Below are positions 1 to 8,462 of a stretch of DNA of 64,000 nucleotides, in pieces. The stretch's first letter is position 1. Each line of letters starts with the position of its first letter. The notes beneath the pieces were generated by a model. That model did not search any database. It saw only the letters and a list, made by a program, of their open reading frames with translations, and was not told where the DNA came from. The stretch is from Chryseobacterium jejuense (lineage in GTDB: Bacteria > Bacteroidota > Bacteroidia > Flavobacteriales > Weeksellaceae), in NCBI RefSeq assembly GCF_900100075.1, contig NZ_FNEG01000009.1, positions 62,001 to 126,000 of the forward strand, given 5' to 3'. A program made the translations under genes and the position numbers.

Positions 1-321
1 GTAAAGAACATCATCTACGCTTCCATCTTTTTTATAAAAATGTACACCCTTATCATCTACTATAATCTTTTTGATTGCTATAGCCATATTTCTTCTCATA
101 TACCGGAAAAACCGATACATAGCTACAGCCCAAACAGGATAATACAATATAGCAACTACAATCAATATCTTTATGCTCCCGGAGACTAAAAAGGGAAACA
201 CAGCAAGCACTATAAACATAATCAGCAACACTGCTCCTCCGAAAATATTCATCAGCCAGGTCATTATCCAGCTAGGTTTGGAAGCTAATGGTAAAAAATC
301 TTTTCTAAAATTCTCTTGCAT
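1..321 (-). CDS. Small membrane protein, 3' end outside window
   Basis: The minus strand is open from an ATG at 321 through base 1 (107 codons, no stop), so the gene runs off the left edge. The visible part has a short polar N-terminus (starting MQENFRKDF), two hydrophobic stretches at about residues 18-43 and 48-66, then a basic loop and an amphipathic segment (IIVDDKGVHFYKKDG). Two transmembrane helices followed by a short beta-rich segment resemble small YcxB/bPH-like membrane proteins, but I do not recognise the family. It lies just beyond the terminator of the PhoD-like gene, so it is probably transcribed separately. Confidence 0.6.
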   Translation of the reverse strand, partial: MQENFRKDFLPLASKPSWIMTWLMNIFGGAVLLIMFIVLAVFPFLVSGSIKILIVVAILYYPVWAVAMYRFFRYMRRNMAIAIKKIIVDDKGVHFYKKDGSVDDVLY

Positions 322-349
322 CTGTTCAAGATACGGAAAAAGTGAGAAT

Positions 350-380
350 AAAAAAAGAGCTTCAGTGTTCTCTGAAGCTC
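350..380 (-). terminator. Rho-independent terminator of the PhoD-like gene
   Basis: A perfect 9-bp inverted repeat (gagcttcag 357-365 with ctgaagctc 372-380, 6-nt loop) is followed on the minus strand by seven T. It lies 34 bases past the stop codon of the PhoD-like gene. Confidence 0.85.
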
Positions 381-414
381 TGTACAAAATTGAAAATAAG
401 ATATGTTTTTAAAA

Positions 415-2169
415 CTATGAAATAATGTGTGTTTTTTCTGTAGTCGTATTATAAATTTCTGAGGTAACATTGTCTACAAACCTCCATTCTGCAAAGGACT
501 CTCCTGCTGTAAATTTCACATGCAGATAACCTCTTTTATAAAGATTGGCATACTCCAGATCATCGATTAGTGAGGAAAATGCCTGGGCTAATCCAATCGC
601 CTGAGTAGGATCTGATGTGATTCCAAGATACCCTTCAAGGCCCGGTGAAGAAACAGAACTGCATGCTAACTCGGTTCCAATAACTTTCCCTTGTGCATTG
701 GTGAGTGTTCCTAACCATGCATTGTGTGTATCACCTGCCAATACTACTATTTTTTTACCTGCAAGGACAGAATACAGCTGTTCTCTTTCCATAAAATACC
801 CATCCCATGCATCAAGATTATAAGGTAAGGTAGTGGTAATTCTTGCTATTTCCTGTGGAGTAAGAGTAGGATCCTGAGCTTTGTATCTGGCTTTTAGAAC
901 CATCAATTGGGCAATTGTAGTCTGAAGAGCCTGCATAGTAGCCGGCTGTGCACTTCCCAACTTTTTAATCTCTGCTAAAATCTGATTAAGCAGCATCAAT
1001 AATTCTGCGGGAACCATCATTTTGGTCATCAAGATCTGTTGTCCCAAGACTTTCCATTTTGCAGCATCAGCATTGATTTGAGAGCCTAGCCAAGCCATTT
1101 GTTCGCTTCCAATCAGTTTTCTGTTAGGATCTAAAAAAGCAGTTTTAAACTTTACCTGATCAAAGTTTCCGGCATTATCAAGATAATCTGAATACTCTAG
1201 CTGTTTATCTCTCGCAATCACCCTTGTATCCATCATGTAAAGGGAAACTATATTTCCGAAGTTGAAGCTTCTGTAAATTCTAAGATCTTTACCTGTTTTA
1301 AGTGGAATATATTCGCTGTATGCTTGGAAAGCAGCTTTTTTTCTTAACTCAAAATCTCCTTCATCCGGCTGATGGTTTTCTGCTCCGGATTTATAGGTAT
1401 CATTTGCAAATTCGTGGTCATCCCACACACAGATAAAAGGTTTTTTCTGATGGGCCAACTGAAGATTTTTGTCGCCTCTGTACTGTCTGTATCTTTCTCT
1501 GTAATCGTCCAGATTCAGGATTTCTTTAGCGGGCTTATGAGCTCTGCCCAGTTGATTGGTGTATGGATTGGTTCCGTATTGCCCCGGAGCATATTCATAA
1601 ATGTAATCGCCAAGGTGTACTACTACATCAGCTTCAGATTTAGCAATGGCTCCATATACATTGAAAAGTCCTGCAGGGAAATTAGAACACGATACCACAG
1701 CCATTTTCACATCGTTAACGGAATCTGTTTTGGATGGTAATGTAATGGTTTCTCCTGTTACACTAATTTCCTTTGTTGCTAGGTTATAGAATCTATAATA
1801 ATATTTGGTATTGGATGGAATATCCTGTACATCGATTGCTACTGTAAAGTCATTAACAGCAGAAGCACTCGCTTTTCCTCTTCTTAAAACATTGGAAAAA
1901 TTACTGTTTCTACTTATTTCCCATGTAATTTCTGCATGTATTCCGCCTGAATATCTTGTCCACAAAATTACTCCTGTTGCTGCAGGATCAAAACTGGCAA
2001 CTCCGGTATCAAAGCCTGAATTTTTAAGATCATTAGGAGCCGTTTCTCCTTCTGTAAAATCATCATCGCTGCAACTTATAATCAGAGGAGCAATGAAAAG
2101 CCCTCCGGCTGCTAACAGTGAATTCTTAAGAAACCGTCTTCTGTTAAGTAGATTGTTATTTTCCATCAA
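415..2169 (-). CDS. PhoD-like alkaline phosphatase/phosphodiesterase, Tat-exported lipoprotein
   Basis: A 584-residue metallophosphoesterase of the PhoD family, which hydrolyses phosphate mono- or diesters outside the cytoplasm with a Ca/Fe centre. The N-terminus has a twin-arginine motif (R10-R11-x-F13-L14-K15) and a lipobox ending at C33, so Tat export and lipid anchoring are likely. A beta-sandwich domain (about 50-145) precedes the phosphatase domain. Expected metal-site motifs are visible: HLGDYIYEY (185-193), VWDDHE (248-253) and LAGDTHNAW (477-485). It is transcribed alone and ends at a strong terminator. No Pho box was identified. Family assignment is firm; the substrate is unknown. 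Confidence 0.93.
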   Translation of the reverse strand: MMENNNLLNRRRFLKNSLLAAGGLFIAPLIISCSDDDFTEGETAPNDLKNSGFDTGVASFDPAATGVILWTRYSGGIHAEITWEISRNSNFSNVLRRGKASASAVNDFTVAIDVQDIPSNTKYYYRFYNLATKEISVTGETITLPSKTDSVNDVKMAVVSCSNFPAGLFNVYGAIAKSEADVVVHLGDYIYEYAPGQYGTNPYTNQLGRAHKPAKEILNLDDYRERYRQYRGDKNLQLAHQKKPFICVWDDHEFANDTYKSGAENHQPDEGDFELRKKAAFQAYSEYIPLKTGKDLRIYRSFNFGNIVSLYMMDTRVIARDKQLEYSDYLDNAGNFDQVKFKTAFLDPNRKLIGSEQMAWLGSQINADAAKWKVLGQQILMTKMMVPAELLMLLNQILAEIKKLGSAQPATMQALQTTIAQLMVLKARYKAQDPTLTPQEIARITTTLPYNLDAWDGYFMEREQLYSVLAGKKIVVLAGDTHNAWLGTLTNAQGKVIGTELACSSVSSPGLEGYLGITSDPTQAIGLAQAFSSLIDDLEYANLYKRGYLHVKFTAGESFAEWRFVDNVTSEIYNTTTEKTHIIS

Positions 2170-2298
2170 TTACTTTTTTCTGCAAAGCAACGGTATCTAT
2201 GGAAGAAGGTTGTTAACTGAGTTTTAATTATTCTTTACGCTTTTTTTAAACATATGTTTAACATAGTATTTTCTTAAAACATTGATAATTAAAAATAA

Positions 2299-2325
2299 TT
2301 TGAGAGGGCTCGTTACCCTCTCAAA
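2299..2325 (-). terminator. Terminator of the DUF5694 gene
   Basis: A 10-bp perfect inverted repeat (tttgagaggg 2299-2308 with ccctctcaaa 2316-2325) is followed on the minus strand by an A/T-rich tract. It begins five bases past the stop codon. Confidence 0.8.
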
Positions 2326-2329
2326 TCAT

Positions 2330-3112
2330 TTATTTTAGATAATCAAAAACATCTACAGTCTTATATTTTGGACTTCGTTTTAAAAATTCACTAAAAAATG
2401 CGGCATGAGTAGCCCCAGAAATAATAAGGACTTTATCATTTTCCGAAAGTGGGATTTGATTAAGGTTAGAATACATTCTCAGATTTCTTCTGTAGTATTT
2501 GGCAGCTTCGTCTGCTCCCTCAAAATTATTTGCTGTACTTACATGAGTCAAAATATCTGCATTAGCTTCAATCAGCCCTTGTAAAGTAGATTCTTTATTA
2601 TAATCAATAAGCTTTTCTTTTACAGAAAGGTTTTCCTGTTTTCCGAATCCTTCAATAAATGTGGTTATAAAACGTTTATAAGTGACATTATCTACCTGAT
2701 TTTTCAGCTGCTCCCCTAATCTATAATTGTATTGACCCGTTTCCTGCTCATCTATTCCGTATATTTTTTTCACATTGGCTATTTTTGCAATCTGATAAGC
2801 GAGTAATGAAACTTCACCTTCATAGACTGTTTTAAAGTCTTTATTCTTTAAGAAGTTCTGATAATCATTCTGGATCTTTTCATTCTCAGCTGGAAGAACC
2901 TCAACACAAATAACTGTTGGTTTAAATTCAGCAAGCAGTTTTGCAATTTCCAAAACTTCTTTTTGACTTTTCTCACTTTTTGGATCAAATTTAACTTTTG
3001 CTGTATCCGGTGTTTCCCCCATATGAAAGGTAGCAAAATTAAGTACCTCTATCTTTTGTGCTGATAACCACATACTCATCAAAAATCCACAAATAACACT
3101 TATTCTTTTCAT
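2330..3112 (-). CDS. DUF5694 (TraB/erythromycin-esterase-like) secreted protein
   Basis: A 260-residue protein with a Sec signal peptide (cleavage likely near residue 18, after WLSA) and then the DUF5694 pattern: an early FATFHMG motif (about 26-32), a VICVEVLPAE segment (about 67-77), a YGIDEQ motif (about 119-124) and a late IISGATHAAFF motif (about 230-241). The scattered H/E motifs and GATH element resemble the TraB/erythromycin-esterase-like fold, suggesting a metal-dependent hydrolase; no substrate is known. It is a single-gene unit with its own promoter and terminator. Confidence 0.85.
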   Translation of the reverse strand: MKRISVICGFLMSMWLSAQKIEVLNFATFHMGETPDTAKVKFDPKSEKSQKEVLEIAKLLAEFKPTVICVEVLPAENEKIQNDYQNFLKNKDFKTVYEGEVSLLAYQIAKIANVKKIYGIDEQETGQYNYRLGEQLKNQVDNVTYKRFITTFIEGFGKQENLSVKEKLIDYNKESTLQGLIEANADILTHVSTANNFEGADEAAKYYRRNLRMYSNLNQIPLSENDKVLIISGATHAAFFSEFLKRSPKYKTVDVFDYLK

Positions 3113-3129
3113 AGTTTTAATTTATGGTT

Positions 3130-3160
3130 CAAAAATAGAGCATGAACAAAAAGAAAACAA
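3130..3160 (-). promoter_or_regulatory. Bacteroidetes-type promoter of the DUF5694 gene
   Basis: On the minus strand TTG (3158-3160) is separated by 20 bases from TATTTTTG (3130-3137), matching the TTG-N17-23-TAnnTTTG pattern known for Flavobacterium/Bacteroides sigma factors. The core lies 17 bases before the ATG at 3112. Confidence 0.7.
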
Positions 3161-3520
3161 TTCTGTATCGACGAAAAGGCTTATTTATCCGATGAAACGG
3201 TACTAATGGGAATATTCCTAAATCAAAGGTGAATAGTTAACGGCTCCTTTTTGTGGCAAAAATCATTTTCAGTCCTTTAAAAGAATCAGCAGGGATAACT
3301 TTAAATCCAAAAGGTAATAAATCCTGTCTTAGTTGATTAATGATAAAACTAAACCAGGAAGCAAATATACATGCTAAAAAAATATTTTGAGAATTTACTC
3401 TTAATAGAAGTTTCTAAATATTATAAATCAGTTTGGATAAGTAATCTGCTATTTTAATTATTGAGTGATATATTTTAAAATAAAAAAACCGCTCACATTA
3501 CGTAAACGGTTGATTTTCTG
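3161..3520. other. Intergenic stretch, mostly AT-rich, with a possible gene remnant
   Basis: Between the DUF5694 promoter and the tRNA I see no intact gene. The only structured part is a short open frame on the minus strand (3237-3356), listed separately. The rest is AT-rich with no hairpin or repeat I can support. Confidence 0.5.
3237..3356 (-). pseudogene. Possible C-terminal remnant of a lost gene
   Basis: The minus strand encodes a protein-like tail of 39 residues ending at a TAA at 3237-3239 (it contains QDLLPFGFKVIPADSFKG, then LKMIFATKR). The frame has no usable start and reaches a stop at 3414-3416. Composition and ending resemble the tail of a real enzyme, perhaps a SAM-dependent methyltransferase, but I cannot identify the family. 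Chance is a fair alternative. Confidence 0.3.
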
Positions 3521-3594
3521 TGGTCCCACCTGGGCTCGAACCAGGGACCACCTGATTATGAGTCAGGTGCTCTAACCAACTGAGCTATAGGACC
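3521..3594 (-). tRNA. tRNA with CAU anticodon (elongator Met or Ile2)
   Basis: The minus strand folds as a complete cloverleaf: a 7-bp acceptor stem (GGTCCTA with TGGGACC), a D-arm with AGCTCAGTTGGTTAGAGC, an anticodon arm CCTGA-CTCATAA-TCAGG with CAT at the centre, and a T-arm containing GGTTCGAGCC. The 3' CCA is not fully encoded. CAU anticodons serve elongator Met or, after lysidine modification, Ile AUA; the sequence alone does not settle this. Initiator is unlikely because the anticodon stem lacks the three G-C pairs typical of initiator tRNA. Confidence 0.95.
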
Positions 3595-3656
3595 TCAAAA
3601 CTTGGTTAAATTTTGTGTTTGCAAAAATAGTAAAATTTCTTTCACTACAAAATTTT

Positions 3657-4055
3657 TTATTGCTTTTCTTGGCAAAGTTCTACCAGCACGCCGTTTGTTG
3701 ACTTTGGATGAAGGAACACAACTAATTTGTTATCAGCACCTTCTTTGGGTTCTTCAGAGATAAATTGAAATCCTTCTTTTTTTAATCTTTTTACTTCCTC
3801 CAGGATATTTTCAACTCCAAAAGCCAGGTGATGGATACCTTCCCCTTTTTTTTCAATAAATTTTGAGATGGGACTTTCAGGATTACTGGCTTCTAAAAGC
3901 TCAATTTTACTTTCTCCGGTTTCATAGAAAGAAGTTACCACTCCTTCTCTTTCTACAGTTTCCTGTTTGTAGGATTCTTTTCCTAATAGTTTAGCAAAAA
4001 GTTCGTCAGAAACTCCTAAAGACTTTACGGCAATACCGATATGTTCTAGCTTCAT
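3657..4055 (-). CDS. mce: Methylmalonyl-CoA epimerase
   Basis: A 132-residue protein of the vicinal-oxygen-chelate (glyoxalase) fold that interconverts (R)- and (S)-methylmalonyl-CoA in propionate/succinyl-CoA metabolism. Family hallmarks are present: MKLEHIGIAV at the start (metal ligand H5), GIHHLAFGV (H75/H76) and GVLVELCQ near the end (E126). Length matches the family. It is a lone gene facing away from rbfA; the methylmalonyl-CoA mutase genes are not in the window. Confidence 0.95.
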   Translation of the reverse strand: MKLEHIGIAVKSLGVSDELFAKLLGKESYKQETVEREGVVTSFYETGESKIELLEASNPESPISKFIEKKGEGIHHLAFGVENILEEVKRLKKEGFQFISEEPKEGADNKLVVFLHPKSTNGVLVELCQEKQ

Positions 4056-4132
4056 AAATACTAATAAATATAATTAATTCGTAAATTTGATACGATCGCT
4101 GAATTTCAAAGTATCAATTCAAACAAAAGTAC

Positions 4133-4140
4133 TAAATTTG
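4133..4140 (+). promoter_or_regulatory. -7 promoter element of rbfA
   Basis: TAAATTTG is a perfect TAnnTTTG core eight bases before the rbfA ATG, implying a very short leader. No clear TTG element lies at the expected distance upstream. Confidence 0.5.
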
Positions 4141-4148
4141 CAGAAATT

Positions 4149-4508
4149 ATGGAAAGTAACAGACAAAGAAAAGTAGCACAGATTATTCAGGAAGACTTCG
4201 CAGAACTTTTCCGCAAGCAGGCTGCTGACAGCAAACAAAGTATATTGGTATCCGTTTCTGATGTAAAAGTAACGGCAGATTTAGGTATTGCTAAAATTTA
4301 TTTAAGTATTTTCCCTCAGGAGCACCGTATAGCGGTAATGAAGGAAATTGAAGAAAACAAAACTCAATACAGAAATTTTATTGGCCAGAAAATGGCAAAA
4401 CAGGTACGTATCATTCCCCAGCTTAACTTTTACTTAGACACAGCTCTTGATGATGTAGAAAAATTAGAAAGAGAATTAAGAGGAGAAGGCGACAATCCTG
4501 TTTTATAG
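4149..4508 (+). CDS. rbfA: Ribosome-binding factor A
   Basis: A 119-residue KH-fold protein that binds the 30S subunit during late maturation of 16S rRNA. It begins with the family-typical ESNRQRKVAQIIQEDFAELF, has a central VKVTADLGIAKIYLSIF strand-helix region, and the late RIIPQLNFYLDTALDDVEKLE signature. Length is normal for Bacteroidetes. It is followed after only three bases by the FtsX-type permease gene, so the two are probably co-transcribed and translationally coupled. Confidence 0.95.
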   Translation: MESNRQRKVAQIIQEDFAELFRKQAADSKQSILVSVSDVKVTADLGIAKIYLSIFPQEHRIAVMKEIEENKTQYRNFIGQKMAKQVRIIPQLNFYLDTALDDVEKLERELRGEGDNPVL

Positions 4509-4511
4509 ATC

Positions 4512-5717
4512 TTGAAGAATATTGCATTTTACATAGCATCCAGATACCTTTTAGCAAAAAAAGGCAGTACCGCTGTGACGTTCATCACATGGCTGGCAGT
4601 AGGTGCCATGACGGTTGCTGTGACTGCAATGTTCGTTATTATTTCAGTTTTTTCAGGTCTTGAGGATCTGAATAAAGACTTGATTTCTAATCTTCATGCT
4701 GACCTTACCCTAAAAAGTGCATCAGGTAAAACAATTAAAAACCTGGATCAGGTTAATAAGGTTTTAAAGAGCAATAAAGAAATCAGCAGCTATTCCCGTG
4801 TTATTGAAGAAAAAGTATATATAAGTTTTAACGGAAAAGGTGACATTGCCTACTTACGTGGTGTAGATTCTGCCTATGTAAAAGTAAATCCTATCAATAA
4901 AGAAGTATTTTATGGAACTTATCCAAGTTTCAAATATTCTAATGAAGTATTGATGGAAAACAGTCTTGACAATCGGTTATCCATTCCGGTAGATTCTTCC
5001 AACCATTATGCTACCGTTTTCATGCCTAAGCCTGGAACCGGAATCATCAGTAAAGAAGAAGATATTTACAATAAAAGAGACATTCTGGTAACAGGTGTTT
5101 TTCCAGGAAAAGACCAGCTGGACAATTATATTGTCTCCCCTATTGAGCTTGCCGAAGAATTATTAAGCCTTCCAAAAAAATCTGCATATCAGATCGTTAT
5201 TAAATTAAGAAACCCTGAAAATGCTGATGCTGTAAAACAAAATCTACTATCTTCTTTCGGTAAAAATATTGAAATCAAAACTAAAGAAGAGGAAAATGCA
5301 GCCTTCTGGAAGATGATTAATACTGAAAAACTATTCATCTATCTGATTTTTGCACTGGTTATTTTCATCACAACTTTTAATCTTGCAGGTGCTATTATTA
5401 TCTTGCAGCTTGACAAAAAAGAACAGGCAAAATCTCTTATTTCTTTAGGGTTTCCTTTAAGCCACTTAAGAATGACCTATTTCTACACCGGACTTCTTAT
5501 TGTTGTTTCCGGAGTGATTACCGGTTTAATCTTTGGAACAGCTTTATGTTATTTCCAGCTTTACACAGAATTCTTCAGAGCAAATGAAGTATTACCCTTC
5601 CCTGTTAAAATAGTGGGTAAAAATTATCTTATTGTTGCTCTTACCGCTTCCATATTTGGAATTGCGATCTCGTGGTTCTTCTCCAAAATCAGTAAAGAGT
5701 ATATTACTAAAAGTTAA
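4512..5717 (+). CDS. FtsX/LolC-E-type ABC transporter permease
   Basis: A 401-residue inner-membrane permease of the MacB/LolCE type. It has an N-terminal transmembrane helix after KKGSTAVTFITWLAVG (about 18-50), a large periplasmic domain (about 50-265) and three C-terminal helices (about 273-297, 322-348, 370-390), the FtsX-like layout. Such permeases pair with an ATPase in lipoprotein release or related extraction; no ATPase gene is adjacent. The start is TTG at 4512, three bases after the rbfA stop; no better ATG is available and the first helix needs this start. The substrate is inferred only from family. Confidence 0.88.
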   Translation: MKNIAFYIASRYLLAKKGSTAVTFITWLAVGAMTVAVTAMFVIISVFSGLEDLNKDLISNLHADLTLKSASGKTIKNLDQVNKVLKSNKEISSYSRVIEEKVYISFNGKGDIAYLRGVDSAYVKVNPINKEVFYGTYPSFKYSNEVLMENSLDNRLSIPVDSSNHYATVFMPKPGTGIISKEEDIYNKRDILVTGVFPGKDQLDNYIVSPIELAEELLSLPKKSAYQIVIKLRNPENADAVKQNLLSSFGKNIEIKTKEEENAAFWKMINTEKLFIYLIFALVIFITTFNLAGAIIILQLDKKEQAKSLISLGFPLSHLRMTYFYTGLLIVVSGVITGLIFGTALCYFQLYTEFFRANEVLPFPVKIVGKNYLIVALTASIFGIAISWFFSKISKEYITKS

Positions 5718-5797
5718 CATACTACACTTACACATTTAACATCAAAAGCATTTTCAGCTTTCATTTTTTTGTACCTTTACGCCCCAATTTTAAAAAA

Positions 5798-7588
5798 ATG
5801 AAACGAATTTTATCTTTTTTTTTATTAAGCTTTGCAATCATCAATGCATTAGCACAAGCACCCGCTGGTTATTATAGTGCAGCAGACGGTTTAACAGGAG
5901 CTCCTCTTAAAACAGCCCTTAAAGCTATTATTACCTCTGGACACCTGGATAAAGGCTATGGAGGTTTATGGACAGCTTATTATACCACAGATCGTGATAC
6001 AAACACAAACTTCGAAAACGATGGAACCATTTTAGACATCTACTCTGAAAAGCCTAACGGATCAGATCCTTACAACTTCACTGTAGGTACTAACCAATGT
6101 GGAACCTATTCTAACGAAGGAGATTGTTATAATAGAGAACATATTGTTCCTCAAAGTTTATTCAATAAAGCTTCCCCAATGGTTGCAGACATTCACTTTA
6201 TCCGTCCTACAGATGGAAAAGTTAACGGAATGAGATCCAATTATCCTTTTGGTAAAGTAGGTTCTGCTACTTTTACTTCAGATAATGGTTCTAAATTAGG
6301 TAATTCAGTTTCACAAGGATATGGTGGAACAGTATTTGAGCCAATTGATGCTTTCAAAGGAGACGTTGCCAGAATGATATTCTATTTTGTAACAAGATAT
6401 GAAGATAAGCTTTCTACATTCAGCACTGGTAATATGCTTGGAGGATCTGCTTTCCCTGGTCTTCAACAATGGGAACTTCAACAGCTTTTAGCATGGAATG
6501 CGATGGATCCTGTATCTCCTGAAGAAATAAACAGAAATAATGCTGCCTTCCCGTTTCAAGGAAATAGAAACCCTTTCATTGACAATTCTGCTTATGCTGA
6601 TTTAATCTGGGGATCTCCAGTTGTGGATAACCAAGCTCCTACGGCACCTACTAATCTGGCTACAAACACTCCAACTTCAAACTCTATTTCATTAAGCTGG
6701 AATGCATCAACAGACAATGTTGGCGTAACTGGTTATGATATTTATGTAAATGATATATTTAAATCCACTGTTTCCGGAACATCAACAACGGCTACAGTAT
6801 CAGGATTATTACCACTTACTTCATATACATTCCATGTCATTGCAAAAGATGCATTTGGAAATACATCTCCAAAAAGTAATGTTGTCCCAGGGACTACTCT
6901 TGACGGCCCGGTAAACGCAGTAAATTGTGGTGATGAGAATTTCACTAATATTCCTGCTAATGCAAGCGATTATAAAACCAGAACATGGACAAACAACAAT
7001 GTAAGCTGGACTGCAACACTTGCAAGAACTGATCAAACTATTAGCGGTAAGGCAATAACACTTCAAGGAGGTGATCTAACCAGTTCTAATGTACCTGGCG
7101 GAGTTCAAACATTAACGCTAACTACTCAACGTAAATTTAACGGAGGAGATGGCAACCTGAATGTTTTTGTAAATAATAATTTAGCAGGAACAATTCCTTA
7201 CAGCGCATCAGTAGCAACTAACTTCATTAATGTAAACGTTTCAGGCAATGCTGTTATTAGAATTGTAAACCCGAACAACAATGATAGAGTAGCAATTGAT
7301 GATCTTAAATGGACATGTTACGGCGGAGCATTAGCAACTTCTGAAATCAAAAAAGATAAATCAGAATTCACCATCTACCCTAATCCTGTAAAAAACAATG
7401 AACTGTTTGTAAAAGGAGAAAACCTTAGCAAAATTTCAAAAGCTGAGATCTATGACCTTTCAGGAAAAGTAATTGAAACACTTCCTAATCCATTCAAAAA
7501 TTCAAATAAAATTAATCTTAAAGGGTTAGTAAAAGGAACTTACATCTTAAAAACAGATAATTTCTCTACTAAATTTATCGTAGAATAA
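5798..7588 (+). CDS. Secreted endonuclease I with FN3 domain and T9SS sorting tag
   Basis: A 596-residue exported nuclease. A signal peptide (1-19) is followed by an endonuclease I (EndA/BsmI-like) domain (about 20-270) with the catalytic segment CYNREHIVPQS (H115) and DIHFIRPTDG (131-140). A fibronectin type III domain spans about 280-366, then a jelly-roll-like region with paired Cys (about 370-505). The last ~80 residues are a type A T9SS C-terminal domain (FTIYPNPV near 527, ending in TKFIVE). It probably degrades extracellular DNA for nutrients or biofilm turnover. It has its own terminator. Confidence 0.92.
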   Translation: MKRILSFFLLSFAIINALAQAPAGYYSAADGLTGAPLKTALKAIITSGHLDKGYGGLWTAYYTTDRDTNTNFENDGTILDIYSEKPNGSDPYNFTVGTNQCGTYSNEGDCYNREHIVPQSLFNKASPMVADIHFIRPTDGKVNGMRSNYPFGKVGSATFTSDNGSKLGNSVSQGYGGTVFEPIDAFKGDVARMIFYFVTRYEDKLSTFSTGNMLGGSAFPGLQQWELQQLLAWNAMDPVSPEEINRNNAAFPFQGNRNPFIDNSAYADLIWGSPVVDNQAPTAPTNLATNTPTSNSISLSWNASTDNVGVTGYDIYVNDIFKSTVSGTSTTATVSGLLPLTSYTFHVIAKDAFGNTSPKSNVVPGTTLDGPVNAVNCGDENFTNIPANASDYKTRTWTNNNVSWTATLARTDQTISGKAITLQGGDLTSSNVPGGVQTLTLTTQRKFNGGDGNLNVFVNNNLAGTIPYSASVATNFINVNVSGNAVIRIVNPNNNDRVAIDDLKWTCYGGALATSEIKKDKSEFTIYPNPVKNNELFVKGENLSKISKAEIYDLSGKVIETLPNPFKNSNKINLKGLVKGTYILKTDNFSTKFIVE

Positions 7589-7613
7589 TTATTACAAAAT
7601 ATTTCAAACTAAA

Positions 7614-7639
7614 GGCCGGATTTATCCGGTCTTTTTTTT
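7614..7639 (+). terminator. Terminator of the secreted endonuclease gene
   Basis: A GC-rich stem (ggccgga 7614-7620 with tccggtc 7625-7631) is followed by a run of eight T. It separates the nuclease gene from aroE. Confidence 0.85.
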
Positions 7640-7650
7640 AATTTTGATGT

Positions 7651-8388
7651 ATGGATTCCAATAAAAAATTAGGATTGATAGGAAGAAATATTTCCTATTC
7701 ATTTTCTAAAAAATTCTTCGAAAATAAGTTCCAAAAGCTTATGCTTAAAGGTTTCTCCTATGATATTTTTGATTTGAATGAAATTGATGAAGTAGAAAAC
7801 CTTTTCTCCTCACCTGAATTGCTAGGTTTTAATGTAACCATACCTTATAAAGAACAGATCATCAGCTATCTTGATGAATTAAGTGATGAAGCTGAGAAAA
7901 TTGGCGCTGTGAACTGTGTTTTAATTCAGGACGGTAAAAAAACCGGATACAATACAGATGCTTTTGGTTTTGAAAAAACCCTTCTTCTTCACCAAAAACC
8001 ATCACAAGACAAAGCATTAATCCTGGGTAACGGAGGCGCTGCAAAAGCAGTAAAATATGTTTTAGACAAACATAATATTCCATCCCAAACCATTTCAAGA
8101 AGTACAGAAATCAATTTTGAAAACCTGGATAAGGAGACCGTACAGGAACATAAAATTATTATCCAATGTACACCGGTAGGCACATTTCCGAATGTTGAAG
8201 ACTGCCTGAGCTTTCCATTTGATGCACTTTCTCCGGAACATTTAGTTATCGATTTAATTTATAACCCAAACTATACACAGTTTATCATCAACGCATCTGA
8301 AAAAGGGGCAAAAACGGTAAACGGTTATTATATGCTTGAACAGCAAGCAGAAAAAGCTTGGGAAATTTGGAATTTTCAAAAAAAATAA
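7651..8388 (+). CDS. aroE: Shikimate dehydrogenase
   Basis: A 245-residue NADPH-dependent enzyme reducing 3-dehydroshikimate in aromatic amino acid synthesis. Substrate-site residues are visible: SYSFS (15-19), NVTIPYKE (61-68, catalytic K67) and YNTDAFGF (100-107, D103). The nucleotide-binding loop GNGGAAKA is at 126-133 and the tail carries NGYYMLEQQAEKAW. Length is slightly short but normal for Bacteroidetes. A TAATTTTG box at 7639-7646 lies only four bases before the ATG, so either the mRNA is nearly leaderless or the box is chance. Confidence 0.95.
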   Translation: MDSNKKLGLIGRNISYSFSKKFFENKFQKLMLKGFSYDIFDLNEIDEVENLFSSPELLGFNVTIPYKEQIISYLDELSDEAEKIGAVNCVLIQDGKKTGYNTDAFGFEKTLLLHQKPSQDKALILGNGGAAKAVKYVLDKHNIPSQTISRSTEINFENLDKETVQEHKIIIQCTPVGTFPNVEDCLSFPFDALSPEHLVIDLIYNPNYTQFIINASEKGAKTVNGYYMLEQQAEKAWEIWNFQKK

Positions 8389-8462
8389 CATAAATTAGTA
8401 CTTTAATTACCCTTACAGCTATATATAAAGGATATTAACGCCACTCACATAAAAGATTTGCT

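Noticed and set aside
173..412. Plus-strand frame of 79 codons at the left edge
   Set aside because: It lies opposite the more convincing membrane-protein frame (1-321 minus) and the terminator hairpin, and reads as a shadow.
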